The notes beneath the pieces are model-generated. The model did not search any database. It saw nothing but the letters and a program-made list of their open reading frames with translations, and was not told the DNA's origin. DNA of 64,000 nucleotides from Bog-756 sp963841885 (GTDB taxonomy: Bacteria > Actinomycetota > Acidimicrobiia > Acidimicrobiales > RAAP-2), in NCBI GenBank assembly GCA_963841885.1, contig CAWJEK010000009.1, positions 248,001-312,000 on the forward strand. Reading direction: 5' to 3'. Made by a program: the position numbers and the translations under genes. Positions 1-9,929 of the stretch are shown here, in pieces (position 1 is the stretch's first letter; each line of letters opens with the position of its first letter).

Positions 1-258
1 GATGGGCACGCCGATCACCGGCAGGGGGGTGGTGGCGGCCACCACGCCGGCCAGGTGGGCGGCACCGCCGGCGGCGGCGATCATCACCTTGACGCCGCGG
101 CCGGCGGCGCCGCGGGCGAACGCCACGGTGTCGTCGGGGGTGCGGTGGGCGGACAGGACCCGGATCTCGACCGGGATATCGAACGAGCGCAGGAGCTGGA
201 CCGCATCGTCCATGACGGACGCGTCGGAGGAACTCCCCATGAGGATGGCGACGGACAT
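1..258 (-). CDS. purE: N5-carboxyaminoimidazole ribonucleotide mutase PurE (5' part, cut by window edge)
   Basis: The first 86 codons of PurE, which moves the carboxyl group from N5-CAIR to give 4-carboxy-AIR in purine synthesis in the cytoplasm. The translation starts MSVAILMGSSSD and shows the family signatures HRTPDD near residue 46, AAAGGAAHLAGV near residue 61 and PLPVIGVP at the window edge, which line the nucleotide-binding pocket. The ATG at 258 is the natural start because MGSSSD follows within six residues, as in the family. The C-terminal half lies outside the window. Neighbouring purK cannot be checked. Identification is secure; completeness cannot be judged. Confidence 0.9.
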   Translation of the reverse strand, partial: MSVAILMGSSSDASVMDDAVQLLRSFDIPVEIRVLSAHRTPDDTVAFARGAAGRGVKVMIAAAGGAAHLAGVVAATTPLPVIGVPI

Positions 259-432
259 GTCCTCATTCTGCCCGATCGGTGGCGCTCGTTCACCCGGGCG
301 GCGCTCCCGGTGTCCGCGCCCGTGTCGTCGGGGGTGCCGCGCCCCGGTACGGTGGGGCGGCACCGGCCGTCCACCCCGTGGGCCGGGCTGGGGTCGTGGC
401 GACGAACGGGGTCGGACCGAAACGAGGCATGG

Positions 433-1338
433 ATGCGCATCGGCGTGATGTTCGACACCGAGCAGCCCTTCGACGACGTGATGACCCAGGTGGCCGGCTT
501 GGCCGACGCCGGGATCGAGGTGGCCTGGGCGGCGCAGATCTTCGCCTACGACGCCCTGACCGTCCTGGCCGCCGCGGCCCGGGAGGTGCCGTCCATCCGT
601 CTCGGCACCGCCGTCGTCCCGACCTACCCCCGCCACCCGGTGATGCTGGCCGCCCAGGCCCTGACCGTCCAGGCGGCCAGTGGTGGCCGGCTGACCCTGG
701 GGATCGGGCTGTCCCACCAGCTGGTGATCGAGAACGTGTTCGGGCTGTCGTTCGAGAAGCCGGCCCGGCACATGCGCGAGTACCTGGAGGTGCTGATCCC
801 CCTCCTGGAGGGCGAGCAGGCCAGTTTCGCCGGCGAGACGGTGCGGGCCTCCACCTTCGGTCCGCTGCAGATCACCGCCTCTCCACCCGACGTGCTGGTG
901 GCCGCCCTCGGAACCGTGATGCTGGAGATCGCCGGCCGGATGGCGTCGGGGACGATCACGTGGATGACGGGCCCGTCGACCGTCGAGGCCCACATCGTGC
1001 CGACCATCACCGCGGCCGCGGCGGAGGCCGGACGACCGCTGCCCCAGGTCGGGGTCGGCCTGCCGGTGTGCGTGACCGACGACCCGGCGACCGCCCGGGC
1101 GAAGGCCGCCGAGGTGTTCGCCGTGTACGGCAACCTGCCGTCCTACCGGGCCATGCTCGATCGCGAAGGGGCCGGCGGGCCCGCGGACGTGGCCATCGTG
1201 GGCTCGTCGGCCGAGGTGGCCGCCGAGGTCCGGCGCCTGGCCGGCATCGGGGTCACCGACTTCTGCGGCGCGCCCTTCGGGACGCGGGACGAGATGCGGG
1301 CCTCGGTCGACACGCTGGCCGGGCTCGTCGGGGTGTAG
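433..1338 (+). CDS. LLM-class F420-dependent oxidoreductase
   Basis: A 301-residue luciferase-like monooxygenase-fold (TIM barrel) protein of the F420-dependent TIGR03564-like type. It starts MRIGVMFDTEQPFDD and has the typical second and third strand segments (RLGTAVVPTYPRHPV, GGRLTLGIGLSHQ). It ends with the usual helix ITDF-type segment read here as GVTDFCGAPFGTRDEM. Such proteins use reduced coenzyme F420 on unknown small substrates. The open frame extends far upstream, but that part is not protein-like; ATG 433 gives the family's usual N-terminus. It stands alone, divergent from purE. Substrate unknown. Confidence 0.85.
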   Translation: MRIGVMFDTEQPFDDVMTQVAGLADAGIEVAWAAQIFAYDALTVLAAAAREVPSIRLGTAVVPTYPRHPVMLAAQALTVQAASGGRLTLGIGLSHQLVIENVFGLSFEKPARHMREYLEVLIPLLEGEQASFAGETVRASTFGPLQITASPPDVLVAALGTVMLEIAGRMASGTITWMTGPSTVEAHIVPTITAAAAEAGRPLPQVGVGLPVCVTDDPATARAKAAEVFAVYGNLPSYRAMLDREGAGGPADVAIVGSSAEVAAEVRRLAGIGVTDFCGAPFGTRDEMRASVDTLAGLVGV

Positions 1339-1419
1339 CGGAAGAAGAAGCTCAAGACCCCGACGACCGTCGAGGCGACCTTTCCACTCGCCATCAGCGC
1401 CCCGGCGCCCGGTCCCGGG

Positions 1420-2025
1420 TCAGCGCGACAGGCGGGTGTGCTTGAACTCGTTCAGTTCAGGATGGTCGCCGATCAGGCCCAGGACCCGGTCGATCGTGTC
1501 GCGGGCCAGGGCGCCGTCGCCGTCGGACCGGTTCATCAGCCGGGCGAACACGGCATCGTCACCCACGATGAAGGTCGGGACCCCGAAGACGTCGAACTGG
1601 TCCACGCAGCGCTCGTGCTCCTGGCGGACGACCTTGGCCGGCCAACCGGCGTCCACCTCGGCGAGCACGGCGTTGGCGTCCACGCCGGCCACGTCGAGCA
1701 CCGAAGCCACCACCTCGCGGTCCCTCAGGTCGGCTCCGTCGACGTGTCGGGCGTCGAACAGGGCGCGGTGGACGGCGAGGAAGTGCTCGGGCAGACGGTC
1801 CCGAACGACGACGGCCACCTCCAGAGCCAACAGGTCGGCCCGGTGGTCCGGATCGTCCCACGTGTCCTGGCCCTCGAGGCCCATCCCCTGGTTGAGGAAG
1901 TAGGGCACGAACGTCACGTCCCATTCGGCGCCGGCCTCCAGCCCGTCGAGCAGGTGCTCGTGCCCGTTCCGGGCGAAGGGACAGCGATAGTCCCAGGTCA
2001 CGGCGAATGTCTGCGGAACGCTCAT
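1420..2025 (-). CDS. DsbA-family (thioredoxin-fold) protein
   Basis: A 201-residue DsbA/FrnE-like thioredoxin-fold protein. The first strand is followed by YRCPFARN, so the CXXC site is reduced to a single Cys (C-P-F-A). The cis-proline loop is seen as FGVPTFIVGDD near residue 150. A long helical insertion lies between them, as in 2-hydroxychromene-2-carboxylate isomerase and FrnE relatives. There is no signal peptide, so it is probably cytoplasmic. With one active-site Cys it is more likely a glutathione/mycothiol-type transferase or isomerase than a disulfide oxidase. This is inference from the motif only. Confidence 0.75.
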   Translation of the reverse strand: MSVPQTFAVTWDYRCPFARNGHEHLLDGLEAGAEWDVTFVPYFLNQGMGLEGQDTWDDPDHRADLLALEVAVVVRDRLPEHFLAVHRALFDARHVDGADLRDREVVASVLDVAGVDANAVLAEVDAGWPAKVVRQEHERCVDQFDVFGVPTFIVGDDAVFARLMNRSDGDGALARDTIDRVLGLIGDHPELNEFKHTRLSR

Positions 2026-2110
2026 GGGCGGTCCAACCCCGGGGCCGGGGCATCCATTCCCCGACCGGCTCGGTGCCCCCGGAGCGGTGCCCCGGCCCGG
2101 TGGCGGCCGG

Positions 2111-2754
2111 TCAACGGAAGCGCCGGACGGCCAGTCCGAGGGCGGTGCCGATGACGACTCCGCCCACCACGTCGGAGGCGTGGTGGTGGCGCAGGTGGAT
2201 GCGGCTCACCCCGATGAGCGCCGCCGAGCCGTAGAGGAAGGCGTTCCCCCGGCGGTCGCCGGGGCGGCTGAGGACGGCGGCCGAGCAGAAGGCGGCCAGC
2301 GTGTGCCCGCTCGGGAAGCTGCTCGTGCGTGGGTGCCCGGACCGGGATGCCGGTATCGGACAGTCGGAGGTCGGTGGTGTCGGGACGCTCGCGGTCGACC
2401 ACCCGCTTGATGCCGGCGTTGAGCAGGCTGGAGGAGACCCCGGCCACGCCGAGGGACCGCACCGCCGCCCGCCGCGCGGGCCCGGATCGTCGCCCCCGCC
2501 AGGCGGCCACACCCGTCCACAGCCAGCCGTGGTCGCCCAGGGCGGTGACGACCTTGGCCGCGGTGTCGAACGCGGGGACACCCCGCAGGGGCTCGAACAG
2601 GCGGTCGACCCGGTCGTCGACGGTCGGCCACCACGGCCAGGAACCCGGTGTCCGGTCGGAGTGACGTCGGTGTCGCGGGGATCGCCACCCGAAGCGCCGT
2701 CCGGCGGATGCGCCACGACAGCCGTGGCCGCCCAGCTGCCCCGGGACCGGTCAT
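2111..2754 (-). CDS. PAP2-family membrane phosphatase (frame-disrupted)
   Basis: A lipid-phosphate phosphatase of the PAP2 superfamily spread over three frames. Motif 1 is KRVVDRERPD, motif 2 is SSFPSGHT and motif 3 is SRIHLRHHHASDVVGG, together giving the KX6RP, PSGH and SRX5HX3D catalytic set. ATG 2754 overlaps the TGA of the upstream nuclease gene (ATGA), which fixes the start and implies translational coupling. Frame changes lie near 2640 and 2330; removing both gives one continuous protein of about 215 residues. All catalytic residues survive, so sequencing error is more likely than a pseudogene. Probably dephosphorylates undecaprenyl or phosphatidyl phosphates at the membrane. Confidence 0.8.
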
Positions 2755-3571
2755 CGGGACGCCGCCCCTTCGCCGAGGGCGGCCGCGGCCAGCGACGGGT
2801 CGCCGCCGTACGCCGGACAGAAGTCCCGGAAGCGACAGAACCGGCACAACGGCCCCGTGCGGGGCCGGAAGTCCTCGTCCCGACAGGCCCGCTCGATGGC
2901 GGACCAGACCGCCAGGGTCTTGGTCCGCTGCCCGCGCAGACCCTGCTCGGTCGGCTCGGCGATGATCATGGTGGGTTCCTTGAGGTGGAGCAGCCTGACC
3001 TGGACCGGCCGGCGGCCGAGGACCTCCTGGCAGAGCAGCGCGTAGGTCTGCACGCCGATCAGCTTCGACTGCACGTAGGCGTCCGACGGTGCGCGCCCCG
3101 TCTTGTAGTCGACGACCACCAGCTCGCCCTCGGGGGTGAGGTCCAGGCGGTCCAGGATGCCCCGGAGCCGGACGTCCCCGAGCCGCGCCTCCAGCGTCAG
3201 CTCGATGCCGACGGGAGTGACCTCGTCGGGGTCCTCCAACGCGAAGTAGTTGGCCACGAGGTGCTCGGCATCGGCCAGGAAGGCGGACGCACTCGTCCGG
3301 GTCGAGGCCGAGGGACAGGAAGTCGGGGTCGTCCTGCAGGTTGACCCAGGCGGCGTGGAGTTCGGCGGCGGCCGGCTGCGGGGGTACGCCCACCCTGGGC
3401 ATGGTTCCAGAACAGGCCTTCCAGGGCGGTGTGGACCAGCGTCCCCTTGACCGTCCACACGGTGGCCGGGTCGGGCAGCCGTTCGATGGCGGTGAACCGG
3501 AAGGCCAGGGCGCAGTCGCGGAACGACGTCACCTTCGAGGGCGACAGCGACCGGGGGGGCTCGAAGGGCAC
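2751..3571 (-). CDS. RecB-type PD-(D/E)XK nuclease (frame-disrupted)
   Basis: A single-domain RecB-family exonuclease (PF12705 type). From GTG 3571 it reads SPSKVTSFRDCALAFRF, then VKGTLVHTALEGLF. After two frame changes (near 3405 and 3285) come the catalytic block GILDRLDLTPEGELVVVDYKTG and a C-terminal cluster CRFCRFRDFC. The early Cys in FRDCALAF plus the three late Cys match the 4Fe-4S cluster of AddB-like nucleases. Asp in ILDRLD and the V-D-Y-K box are the metal ligands. The role is probably DNA end processing or repair. It is translationally coupled to the PAP2 gene. Confidence 0.8.
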
Positions 3572-3580
3572 GGCCAGAGA

Positions 3581-4561
3581 CTACGACGGGGGTGCGACGT
3601 CGTGGGCGCCCAGGGCCCGGACCACACCGGCCGCCACCTCGCCGGGTCGCTCCAGGGGGCCGAAGTGACCGATGCCGCCATACGCCTCCACCGTGGCGTG
3701 CGGCATCCGGGCGGCGTCCGCCTCCAGGAACGGACGGCCGAACGCGTCGGTCGACTCCCCGAAGGCGAGCGTGGTGGGACAGTGGACGTCGCCCAGCCGG
3801 TAGAAGGCACCGTGGCCGAATCCCTGTTCGTACACGGTGGCCTCGTCCTCCCGACGGCAGCGCAGCCGGACGGTCGACCCGTCACCCCCGTCCGTCCCCG
3901 GCACCACTTCGAAGCCGTCCTCGACGTACCGGCGCAGGACGTCGGGGTCGAGACCGTCGAACGGTGGCTTGGAGGAGAAGTTGACGAAGGCCTCCTCGGC
4001 CGCCGGGAACGTCTCCCGGCGACGACGCGCCCCCCGGGAGAGCGGGTTCTTCTCCACCGGGAAGGACCGGTCCCGGTCGGGGAGCACCACCGGCTCGAAG
4101 AGGTAGAGCCCGGCGAACGTGCCGGGCCGCGCCTGCTCGGCCAGGAGGAGGGAGGCCCCACCGCAGGAGTGACCGAACCCGAACGGGCGGTCGAGGCCGA
4201 GCCGGTCCACCACCGTGAGCACGTCGGTGGCGAAGCCGGACCAGGCGAAGTCGCCGTCGGCCGGGCGCCCCGAGCGCCCGTGGCCCCGGAGGTCCAGGGC
4301 ACGGCAGCGGAACCGGCCCGACAACGCGCTGGCCAGGGGTAGGAGGACACCGGCGCAGAAGCCGGTGGCGTGCACCATCAAGAGGTCGGGCCCGGTCCCG
4401 CCGAAGTCGTAGACGGCGAGATCCACGCCGTCGGGGCTGGTGCAGCTCAGGGCGGGGATCGACCGCGTCCGGCGGCTCGATGGGCACGGGCCGACGGTAG
4501 TCGGCGGGCCGGGCGGCCCGGGCACGGGCCCCGCCGGGTCGTACCGGGGTCCACCGGACAC
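3581..4561 (-). CDS. alpha/beta-hydrolase
   Basis: An alpha/beta-hydrolase of roughly 280 residues. The nucleophile elbow is GHSCGG, the oxyanion segment MVHATGFCAG follows the first strands, LDLRGHGRSGRPADG precedes the elbow, and the catalytic His lies in GGIGHFGPLERP near the end. Substrate unknown. The start is uncertain: GTG 4561 gives an implausible Pro/Gly-rich leader, GTG 4426 is in frame and begins at the first strand, and a GTG at 4487 gives a better N-terminus but in another frame, hinting at one indel near 4460. The gene is divergent from dedA. Confidence 0.8.
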   Translation of the reverse strand: MSGGPRYDPAGPVPGPPGPPTTVGPCPSSRRTRSIPALSCTSPDGVDLAVYDFGGTGPDLLMVHATGFCAGVLLPLASALSGRFRCRALDLRGHGRSGRPADGDFAWSGFATDVLTVVDRLGLDRPFGFGHSCGGASLLLAEQARPGTFAGLYLFEPVVLPDRDRSFPVEKNPLSRGARRRRETFPAAEEAFVNFSSKPPFDGLDPDVLRRYVEDGFEVVPGTDGGDGSTVRLRCRREDEATVYEQGFGHGAFYRLGDVHCPTTLAFGESTDAFGRPFLEADAARMPHATVEAYGGIGHFGPLERPGEVAAGVVRALGAHDVAPPS

Positions 4562-4581
4562 CGACTAGACAATGGGCACCT

Positions 4582-5217
4582 ATGGAGAACTTCCTCTACC
4601 ACTACAGCTATGCCGCCATCTTCGTCCTGAGCTTCATCTCGGCGATGGGCCTGCCGGTGGGCTCGGAACTGGCCGTCATCGGTGGGGGTGCCCTGGCCAG
4701 CGGTGAGGTGCACAAGGTGGTGAACGGGTCGACCCTGCCCCACGAGGTGTACCACCTCTCGCTGGTGGCGGTCATCGTCCTCGCCGTGGCGGGTGAGCTG
4801 CTCGGTTCGTTGGCCGGCTACCTGATCGGCTACTTCGGGGGCCGGCCGCTCGTCGACCGCTTCGGCAAGTACGTCCTGCTCACGCACAAGGATCTGGACC
4901 GGGCCGAGGCGTGGTTCGACCGGCACGGCGACCCGCTGGTCCTCTTCGGCCGGTTCATCCCACTGCTCCGGTCGTTCGTGTCCTTCGCCGCCGGCCTCGC
5001 CGAGATGGCCATCGCCAAGTTCGTCGTCTTCTCGCTGATCGGCTGCGCCATCTGGTGCACGGCCCTCGCCCTGTTGGGCGACTCGCTCGGGTCGAGCTAC
5101 GACCAGGTGCAGAAGAAGTTCAGCGACGCCGGCTACGTGATCCTCGTCCTGGCGGTGATCGCGGTGGCCTTCGGCTTCTGGCACCGCTACCGCACCCTCC
5201 GAGAGGAGCGGCGCTGA
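4582..5217 (+). CDS. DedA-family membrane protein
   Basis: A 211-residue integral membrane protein of the DedA/SNARE-associated family (PF09335). It has about five hydrophobic segments, an N-terminal re-entrant part with a Gly/Pro-rich MGLPVGSELAV, and the signature FGRFIPLLRSFVSFAAGLAEM near residue 130, with both conserved arginines (GRF and LLR). Family members flip undecaprenyl phosphate or phosphatidylethanolamine and support envelope integrity and pH or antimicrobial tolerance. ATG 4582 is the first in-frame start before the first helix. Its stop overlaps a possible start of the next gene. Confidence 0.9.
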   Translation: MENFLYHYSYAAIFVLSFISAMGLPVGSELAVIGGGALASGEVHKVVNGSTLPHEVYHLSLVAVIVLAVAGELLGSLAGYLIGYFGGRPLVDRFGKYVLLTHKDLDRAEAWFDRHGDPLVLFGRFIPLLRSFVSFAAGLAEMAIAKFVVFSLIGCAIWCTALALLGDSLGSSYDQVQKKFSDAGYVILVLAVIAVAFGFWHRYRTLREERR

Positions 5218-5552
5218 GCCGGGGCACCTCGTCGGGGGCCAGGAAGGCGGCCCTGGCGGCCGCGGGCCACCTCGAGCGATCCGAGGCGTGGAACGGACTG
5301 CGCACCGGTGACCCCGTGGTGGTCGCCGGGATCTCGATGCGGGGCGCCACGTGGGAGTTCCGGGCCCATGTCGTCAACACCAAGAACGGCACCGAGTGCG
5401 TCGAGGTGGTGGGGGGCCGACCGGGCGACCGGTCCATCCGCTCGTTCGGACCCGAGCGCATCTTCGCCGCCTCGGCGCGACGCCGTTCCTCGGCCAAGAC
5501 CACGGCCGGCCAGCTGTCCCTGGCCGAGGAGCCCCAGCTCCCCTTCGGATGA
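5214..5552 (+). CDS. small hypothetical protein (possible CTG start)
   Basis: A soluble protein of about 112 residues that I do not recognise. It begins SRGTSSGARKAALAAAGHLE. The middle, DPVVVAGISMRGATWEFRAH followed by VVNTKNGTECVEVVGG, looks like a small beta-barrel, and the end (LSLAEEPQLPFG) is a disordered tail. No ATG or GTG is available at the front of the frame. A CTG at 5214 overlaps the dedA stop and has GAGGAG five bases upstream, so a CTG start or a sequence error at the start is likely. It is probably co-transcribed with dedA. Confidence 0.5.
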   Translation: MSRGTSSGARKAALAAAGHLERSEAWNGLRTGDPVVVAGISMRGATWEFRAHVVNTKNGTECVEVVGGRPGDRSIRSFGPERIFAASARRRSSAKTTAGQLSLAEEPQLPFG

Positions 5553-5572
5553 CCGACCGCTAGGGTCGGTCC

Positions 5573-6423
5573 ATGGCCACCGTCACCTTCTTCCACGCCC
5601 ATCCCGACGACGAGGCCATCGCCACCGGGGGGAACCATGGCGTCGCTGGCGGACCAGGGTCACCGCGTGGTGCTGGTGACCGCCACCGGTGGCGAGCTCG
5701 GGGAGGTCCCCGAAGGTCTCCTGGGTCCCGACGAGACACTGGCCGAGCGCCGGGCCCGTCGAGCTGGCCGAGGCGGCCCGGATCCTCGGTGTGCAGCGTC
5801 AGGCGTTCCTCGGGTACGAGGATTCGGGCATGGAGGGTGAGGAGAGCGCGTCCCGGCCGGGCTGCTTCGCCACGGCCGACGTCGACGAGGCGGCCCGGCG
5901 GTTGGCCGACCTGCTGGTCGAGGAGGGCTCCGACGTGCTCGTCACCTACGACGAGCACGGTGGGTACGGCCATCCCGACCACGTCCAGGTGCACCGGGTG
6001 GGCATGGCCGCGGCCGACCTCGGCCAGACCTCGGTCCTCTACATGGCGACCATGGACCGCGACTTCATGATCGAACTGCGCACGCAGGCCACCGAGACGG
6101 GGATGGTCGACGAAGGGGAGATGGAGGGCGCCGACACCATGGGGGAGCCGGGGACCCGGATCACCACCGAGGTCGGCGTGACGCCGTGGCTCGGTGCCAA
6201 GCGCGATGCCATGCGGGCCCACGTCAGCCAGATCCCCGAGGACAGTTTCTTCCTGTCCATGCCCGACGACGTCTTCGCCACCGTCTGGGGGCAGGAGTGG
6301 TACGTCCGGGTGCGCCCCGAGCCGATCGGTCTGGGCGACGGGGTGCGCGAGCCGGGCCTGGTCCTCGACCGCACGGGCGACGTGCTCGGTGGTGGGTTGG
6401 CGAACGAAGGGGTGGAACGGTGA
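5573..6423 (+). CDS. PIG-L (LmbE) deacetylase, MshB/Mca-like (frame-disrupted)
   Basis: A zinc-dependent PIG-L family N-deacetylase related to MshB (GlcNAc-inositol deacetylase in mycothiol synthesis) and Mca (mycothiol conjugate amidase). It begins MATVTFFHAHPDDEA; the HPDD zinc site is followed by MASLADQGHRVVLVTATGGE, and the third zinc ligand lies in GYGHPDHVQVHRVG. There are two frame changes. Near 5630 an extra base breaks TGGT-MAS. Near 5755 about two bases are missing between RRAR and VELAEAARILG. Repair gives about 283 residues, the usual length. MshB versus Mca cannot be settled by eye. Confidence 0.8.
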
Positions 6424-6587
6424 CGAGGCACAAGGTGCTGCGGGTGCACGGTGGCCGGCTGGTGGTGGCCGAACGTCGGGTGGAACTCGAGGGGGAGCTG
6501 GACTCACTGGCCGCCCAGGGGTTCACCCTGGTGAACTCCTTCGCCGTCGACGACAACGTCTACCTCGTGCTGGCCGCCGCCGACTGA
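6420..6587 (+). CDS. small DUF4177-like protein
   Basis: A 55-residue protein starting at GTG 6420, which overlaps the stop of the PIG-L gene (GTGA) and is therefore probably translated with it. The sequence has two short strands around a helix: the basic strand HKVLRVHGGRLVV, the helix ELEGELDSLAAQG, then FTLVNSFAVDDNVYLVL. The pattern of a helix ending in AAQGF followed by two strands resembles DUF4177 proteins, but similarity is only by shape and I do not claim a function. Confidence 0.5.
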   Translation: MTRHKVLRVHGGRLVVAERRVELEGELDSLAAQGFTLVNSFAVDDNVYLVLAAAD

Positions 6588-6599
6588 CGGCGAGCCGCG

Positions 6600-8089
6600 T
6601 CACTCGGTGAATGCAGCGATGGAGACGACGCGGTCGCGACCGGAGTTCTTGGCCCGGTAGAGGGCCTGGTCCGCCCGGTCGATGAACGAGACCGGGTCCT
6701 CGATGCCGTCCCAGCTGGTCAGGCCGGCCGACAGCGTCACGCCGAGATTGGTGGTGGAGTCGCGTCCGCCCGCCCGTAGCTGGTCGAGCAGATGGTGGCC
6801 GCCGAGCAGGTCCGTGTCCGGCAGGACGAGGCAGAACTCCTCGCCGCCGTAGCGGGACACCGAGGTCCTGATCGCGCGTATTGGAGACCATCATGGCGGC
6901 CACGGACCGGAGCACCGTGTCGCCGGCCACGTGTCCGTAGCGGTCGTTGAACTCCTTGAAGTGGTCGAGGTCGATCATGGCCAGGGTCAACGGAGTCTCG
7001 GACCGGAGGGCGTGCGACATCTCCATCTCGATGCGCTCCATCAGGCTGCGCCGGTTGGCCAGCCCCGTGAGCGGATCGGTGCGGCTCTCGGTGTGGAGCC
7101 CGTTGACGAAGTTGACGCGGCTGGTGACCCGCAGGAACGCGGCGCCGAGCAGGTCGGCGGCCTCGGCGGAGCGGAGGTCGGCGCCCGACTGGGGCGAACT
7201 CGCGCTCGATGACCATGACCAGCTCGCCGTCGGACGCGTAGCCCACCGGGAGGACGCAGAAGCGCGAATCGATCTGGACGGTGTTGTGGGCGAGGACGGT
7301 CGCCACCGCCGGGAGCCGGGCCAGGTCGCTGCAGTCGGCGGTGAGGTCCGGCCACGCGGCAAGGAGGGTGAGGCGCTCGAGCGAGCCCGACCTCGAGAAC
7401 ACGGCGACCCGCTCGGCCGGCAGGATGCTGGCGACGTAGGGCATCCCCCGCGAGAAGATCTCCGCGAAGGTCTCGGCCGAGGAGCCGGCCACGTCCATCC
7501 CCACTTCGTCGAAGCACTCGTTGAGCGAGTCGAGCGCCTGGGTGAAATTGATCTGTCCGCTCAACGAGCCGACGGTGCGGGCGCAGATGTAATTGACCAC
7601 GGCGATCGTCGAGGCGTAGACGACGATGGACACGGCGAACTCGGCGCCCCGCAGATCCTGGACCCAACCGATGACCGCGATGAGGGCCAGGGCGAAGATG
7701 TCGATGACGAGCTGCATCCGCCGGTCGCCCACGATGGCGACGAAGATCACGCCCACCAGCATGGCCGGGGTGTAGAGGGCGGCGGGGCTGGCGGTCGACA
7801 GTTCGATGCAGGCCAGTCCGGCCATGGCCAGACAGGCGATGATGAACCACGAGTTGGCCTGCGACTCGACGCTGGCCGAGCCGCGGGACACCAGGCTGAA
7901 GATCGTCTGATAGAGGATCGACACGAGGATGCAGGCCACGGCCCCGGCCATGTAGCCCCAGCGCACCTGCCCGTGGTCGACGAACGTGACGGTCAGCAGG
8001 ACCGGGACCATCATCGACTCGGCGATGAGCCCGCAGGTGACACCATCGCGCAACTGCCGCGACGTCGGATGTTCGAGATCGAACCTCAC
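6600..8089 (-). CDS. membrane-anchored GGDEF diguanylate cyclase (frame-disrupted)
   Basis: Makes cyclic di-GMP from two GTP. About six N-terminal membrane helices (residues 20-200) precede a GAF-like sensory segment (ERVAVFSRSGSLERLTLLAA onward) and a C-terminal GGDEF domain beginning DPLTGLANRRSLMERI. The active-site motif is RYGGEEF and the metal-binding Asp is in MIDLDHFKEFNDRYGH. An RDQD sits just before the catalytic loop and fits the product-inhibition I-site. Frame changes lie near 7200 (between the sensory and GGDEF parts) and near 6870 (between RDQDL and VSRYGGEEF). The active site is intact after repair. The signal sensed is unknown. Confidence 0.85.
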
Positions 8090-8195
8090 AGTGCAGGTAT
8101 CGGCGTGTCCGCCGCTGAGCTTGAATGCGCTCGACGCCTGGGCCGCGCACCGCGCCGGACGGCTGCCGATCGGACCGACAACCCCCGTTGCCGGG

Positions 8196-9887
8196 CTACG
8201 GAGCGGTGGCTACGTCCTCGCCGCCGCGTTGCTCCTGACCAGGGGGTTCTTCGGCCTCGGCGCGCCCCACGGCTTCCTCGGGCAGCATCCGGCCCAGAAA
8301 GAGGGCCAGGACGATCACCAGGGCCACGACCGACAGCGCGGTCCGGAGGCCCTCGAGTCGGGCCGCGGAGTTCTCGGCGACGATGGCGTCCTGGGTTTCC
8401 GGGGGGAGCGAGGTGGTGGCGAGGTCCTTGCGCAGCTGCGTGTCGGAGACGAAGGGAATGCCCGCCTCCAGCTCGACGGATGCCCGGGACACGGTGGCTG
8501 CCGGGATGGCGCTGTTGTGGGACACCCCGGTGAGGAAGCTGGACGTCAGGCTCCCGATCAGCACGGCCCCCACCAGGGCCGTTCCGAGCGATGCCCCGAA
8601 GTTGGTGAACGTGTTCTGCAGACCGCCGACCTCGGCGCTCATGGCGTCGGGTTGCGCGGACACCGTGACGGCCCCCAGCTGGGAGGCGAGCACGCCGATG
8701 CCGAGGCCCATCAGGGCCATCGGCACCAGGACGATGGCGGCATCGGCTCCGGGGTCGAGTCCGCCCACCAGGAGGATCGTCCCGACCAGCATCGACAACA
8801 GGCCGAGCCGGACGACCCGGCGGGGCGAAGCGGTCGGCCACAGACGGGGGACGGCCATGGCGGACGCCAACAGGGCCAGCGACAGCGGGAGCAGGCGGAC
8901 ACCGGTCTGCAGGGCGTTGAGTTCCAGGACCACCGACAGGAAGAGCGGGATGGTGAAGAAGACACCGGACTGGATGAAGAACTGGAAGCCGAACATGACC
9001 AGGCCGCCGGTCATCTGCCGGTTGGCGAACATCGAGGGCCGGAACAGCGGCTCCCGTCCCGATCGTTCACGGTGGACCTCCCACTCGATCAGGCCGCCGA
9101 GCACCAGGAGGCCACCCACCACCAGCCAGAACACGAGCGACACGCCGGCAATGGTCGGGGCCCCGGGCTTGGGCCGGACCCATCCCCAGCTGCCGGATCG
9201 CAGGACACCGAACACCGTCATGGCCAGGCCGGCCACCGACAGCAGGGCGCCGAACCCGTCGAAGGCCACGCGCCCCTCCGGCGGCGTGTCGCGCACCGTG
9301 CGCAGGAAGGCCAGGATCACCAGCACGATGACGACCTCACCCACGAAGACCCACCGCCACGAGGCGAAGGTGGTGACCGCCCCGCCGATGAGGGGCCCGG
9401 CGGCCACGGCGATGGCGCCAGCGGCGGCGATCAGGCCGTAGGCGGCGGCCCGGCCCTCCCGGGGGACGTTGCCGGCCACCAGGGCCACGATGGCCGGCAT
9501 GATCAGGGCGGCACCCAGCCCCTCCAACAGCGACCAGCCGATGATCAACACGGTGAGATTGGGGGCGAGGGCCGTCACCATCGACCCGCAGGCGTAGACC
9601 ACGAGACCGATCCCGAAGGCGCGACGTCGACCGACGATGGCACCGATCTTGCCGCCGGTGATCATGAAGGCGGCCATGACGAGGGTGTAGAGGGTGATGG
9701 CCGTCTGGATCCCGGTGACCGTGGTGTGGAGATCGTTGGCCACCGATTGGATGGAGACGTTCATGACCGAGCTGTCCAGGGTCATGACGAACTGGGCGGA
9801 CGCCAGGATCAACAGGACCGGGGAGCGACCACTCGGGCTGGCGGTGCTGCCGTCGGGACCGCGGTCGGAACTCGGGTGGCGACTCAC
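8196..9887 (-). CDS. MFS transporter, DHA2-type drug:H+ antiporter
   Basis: A 563-residue major facilitator with about 14 predicted membrane helices, intact in one frame. The first helix carries FVMTLDSSVMNVSIQSVAND, the DHA2 motif D1. GGKIGAIVGRRRAFGIG is the cytoplasmic loop 2-3 motif A, and WRWVFVGEVVIVLV fits the motif C/helix 6 region. A large extracytoplasmic loop before the last helix (ASVELEAGIPFVSD) is typical of EmrB/LfrA/QacA relatives. It probably exports hydrophobic compounds with proton motive force. There is no adjacent regulator, so its substrate remains open. Confidence 0.88.
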   Translation of the reverse strand: MSRHPSSDRGPDGSTASPSGRSPVLLILASAQFVMTLDSSVMNVSIQSVANDLHTTVTGIQTAITLYTLVMAAFMITGGKIGAIVGRRRAFGIGLVVYACGSMVTALAPNLTVLIIGWSLLEGLGAALIMPAIVALVAGNVPREGRAAAYGLIAAAGAIAVAAGPLIGGAVTTFASWRWVFVGEVVIVLVILAFLRTVRDTPPEGRVAFDGFGALLSVAGLAMTVFGVLRSGSWGWVRPKPGAPTIAGVSLVFWLVVGGLLVLGGLIEWEVHRERSGREPLFRPSMFANRQMTGGLVMFGFQFFIQSGVFFTIPLFLSVVLELNALQTGVRLLPLSLALLASAMAVPRLWPTASPRRVVRLGLLSMLVGTILLVGGLDPGADAAIVLVPMALMGLGIGVLASQLGAVTVSAQPDAMSAEVGGLQNTFTNFGASLGTALVGAVLIGSLTSSFLTGVSHNSAIPAATVSRASVELEAGIPFVSDTQLRKDLATTSLPPETQDAIVAENSAARLEGLRTALSVVALVIVLALFLGRMLPEEAVGRAEAEEPPGQEQRGGEDVATAP

Positions 9888-9929
9888 GACGGCGAAGCTA
9901 GCCGCCCGCCGGAGCGGACACGGACCTGG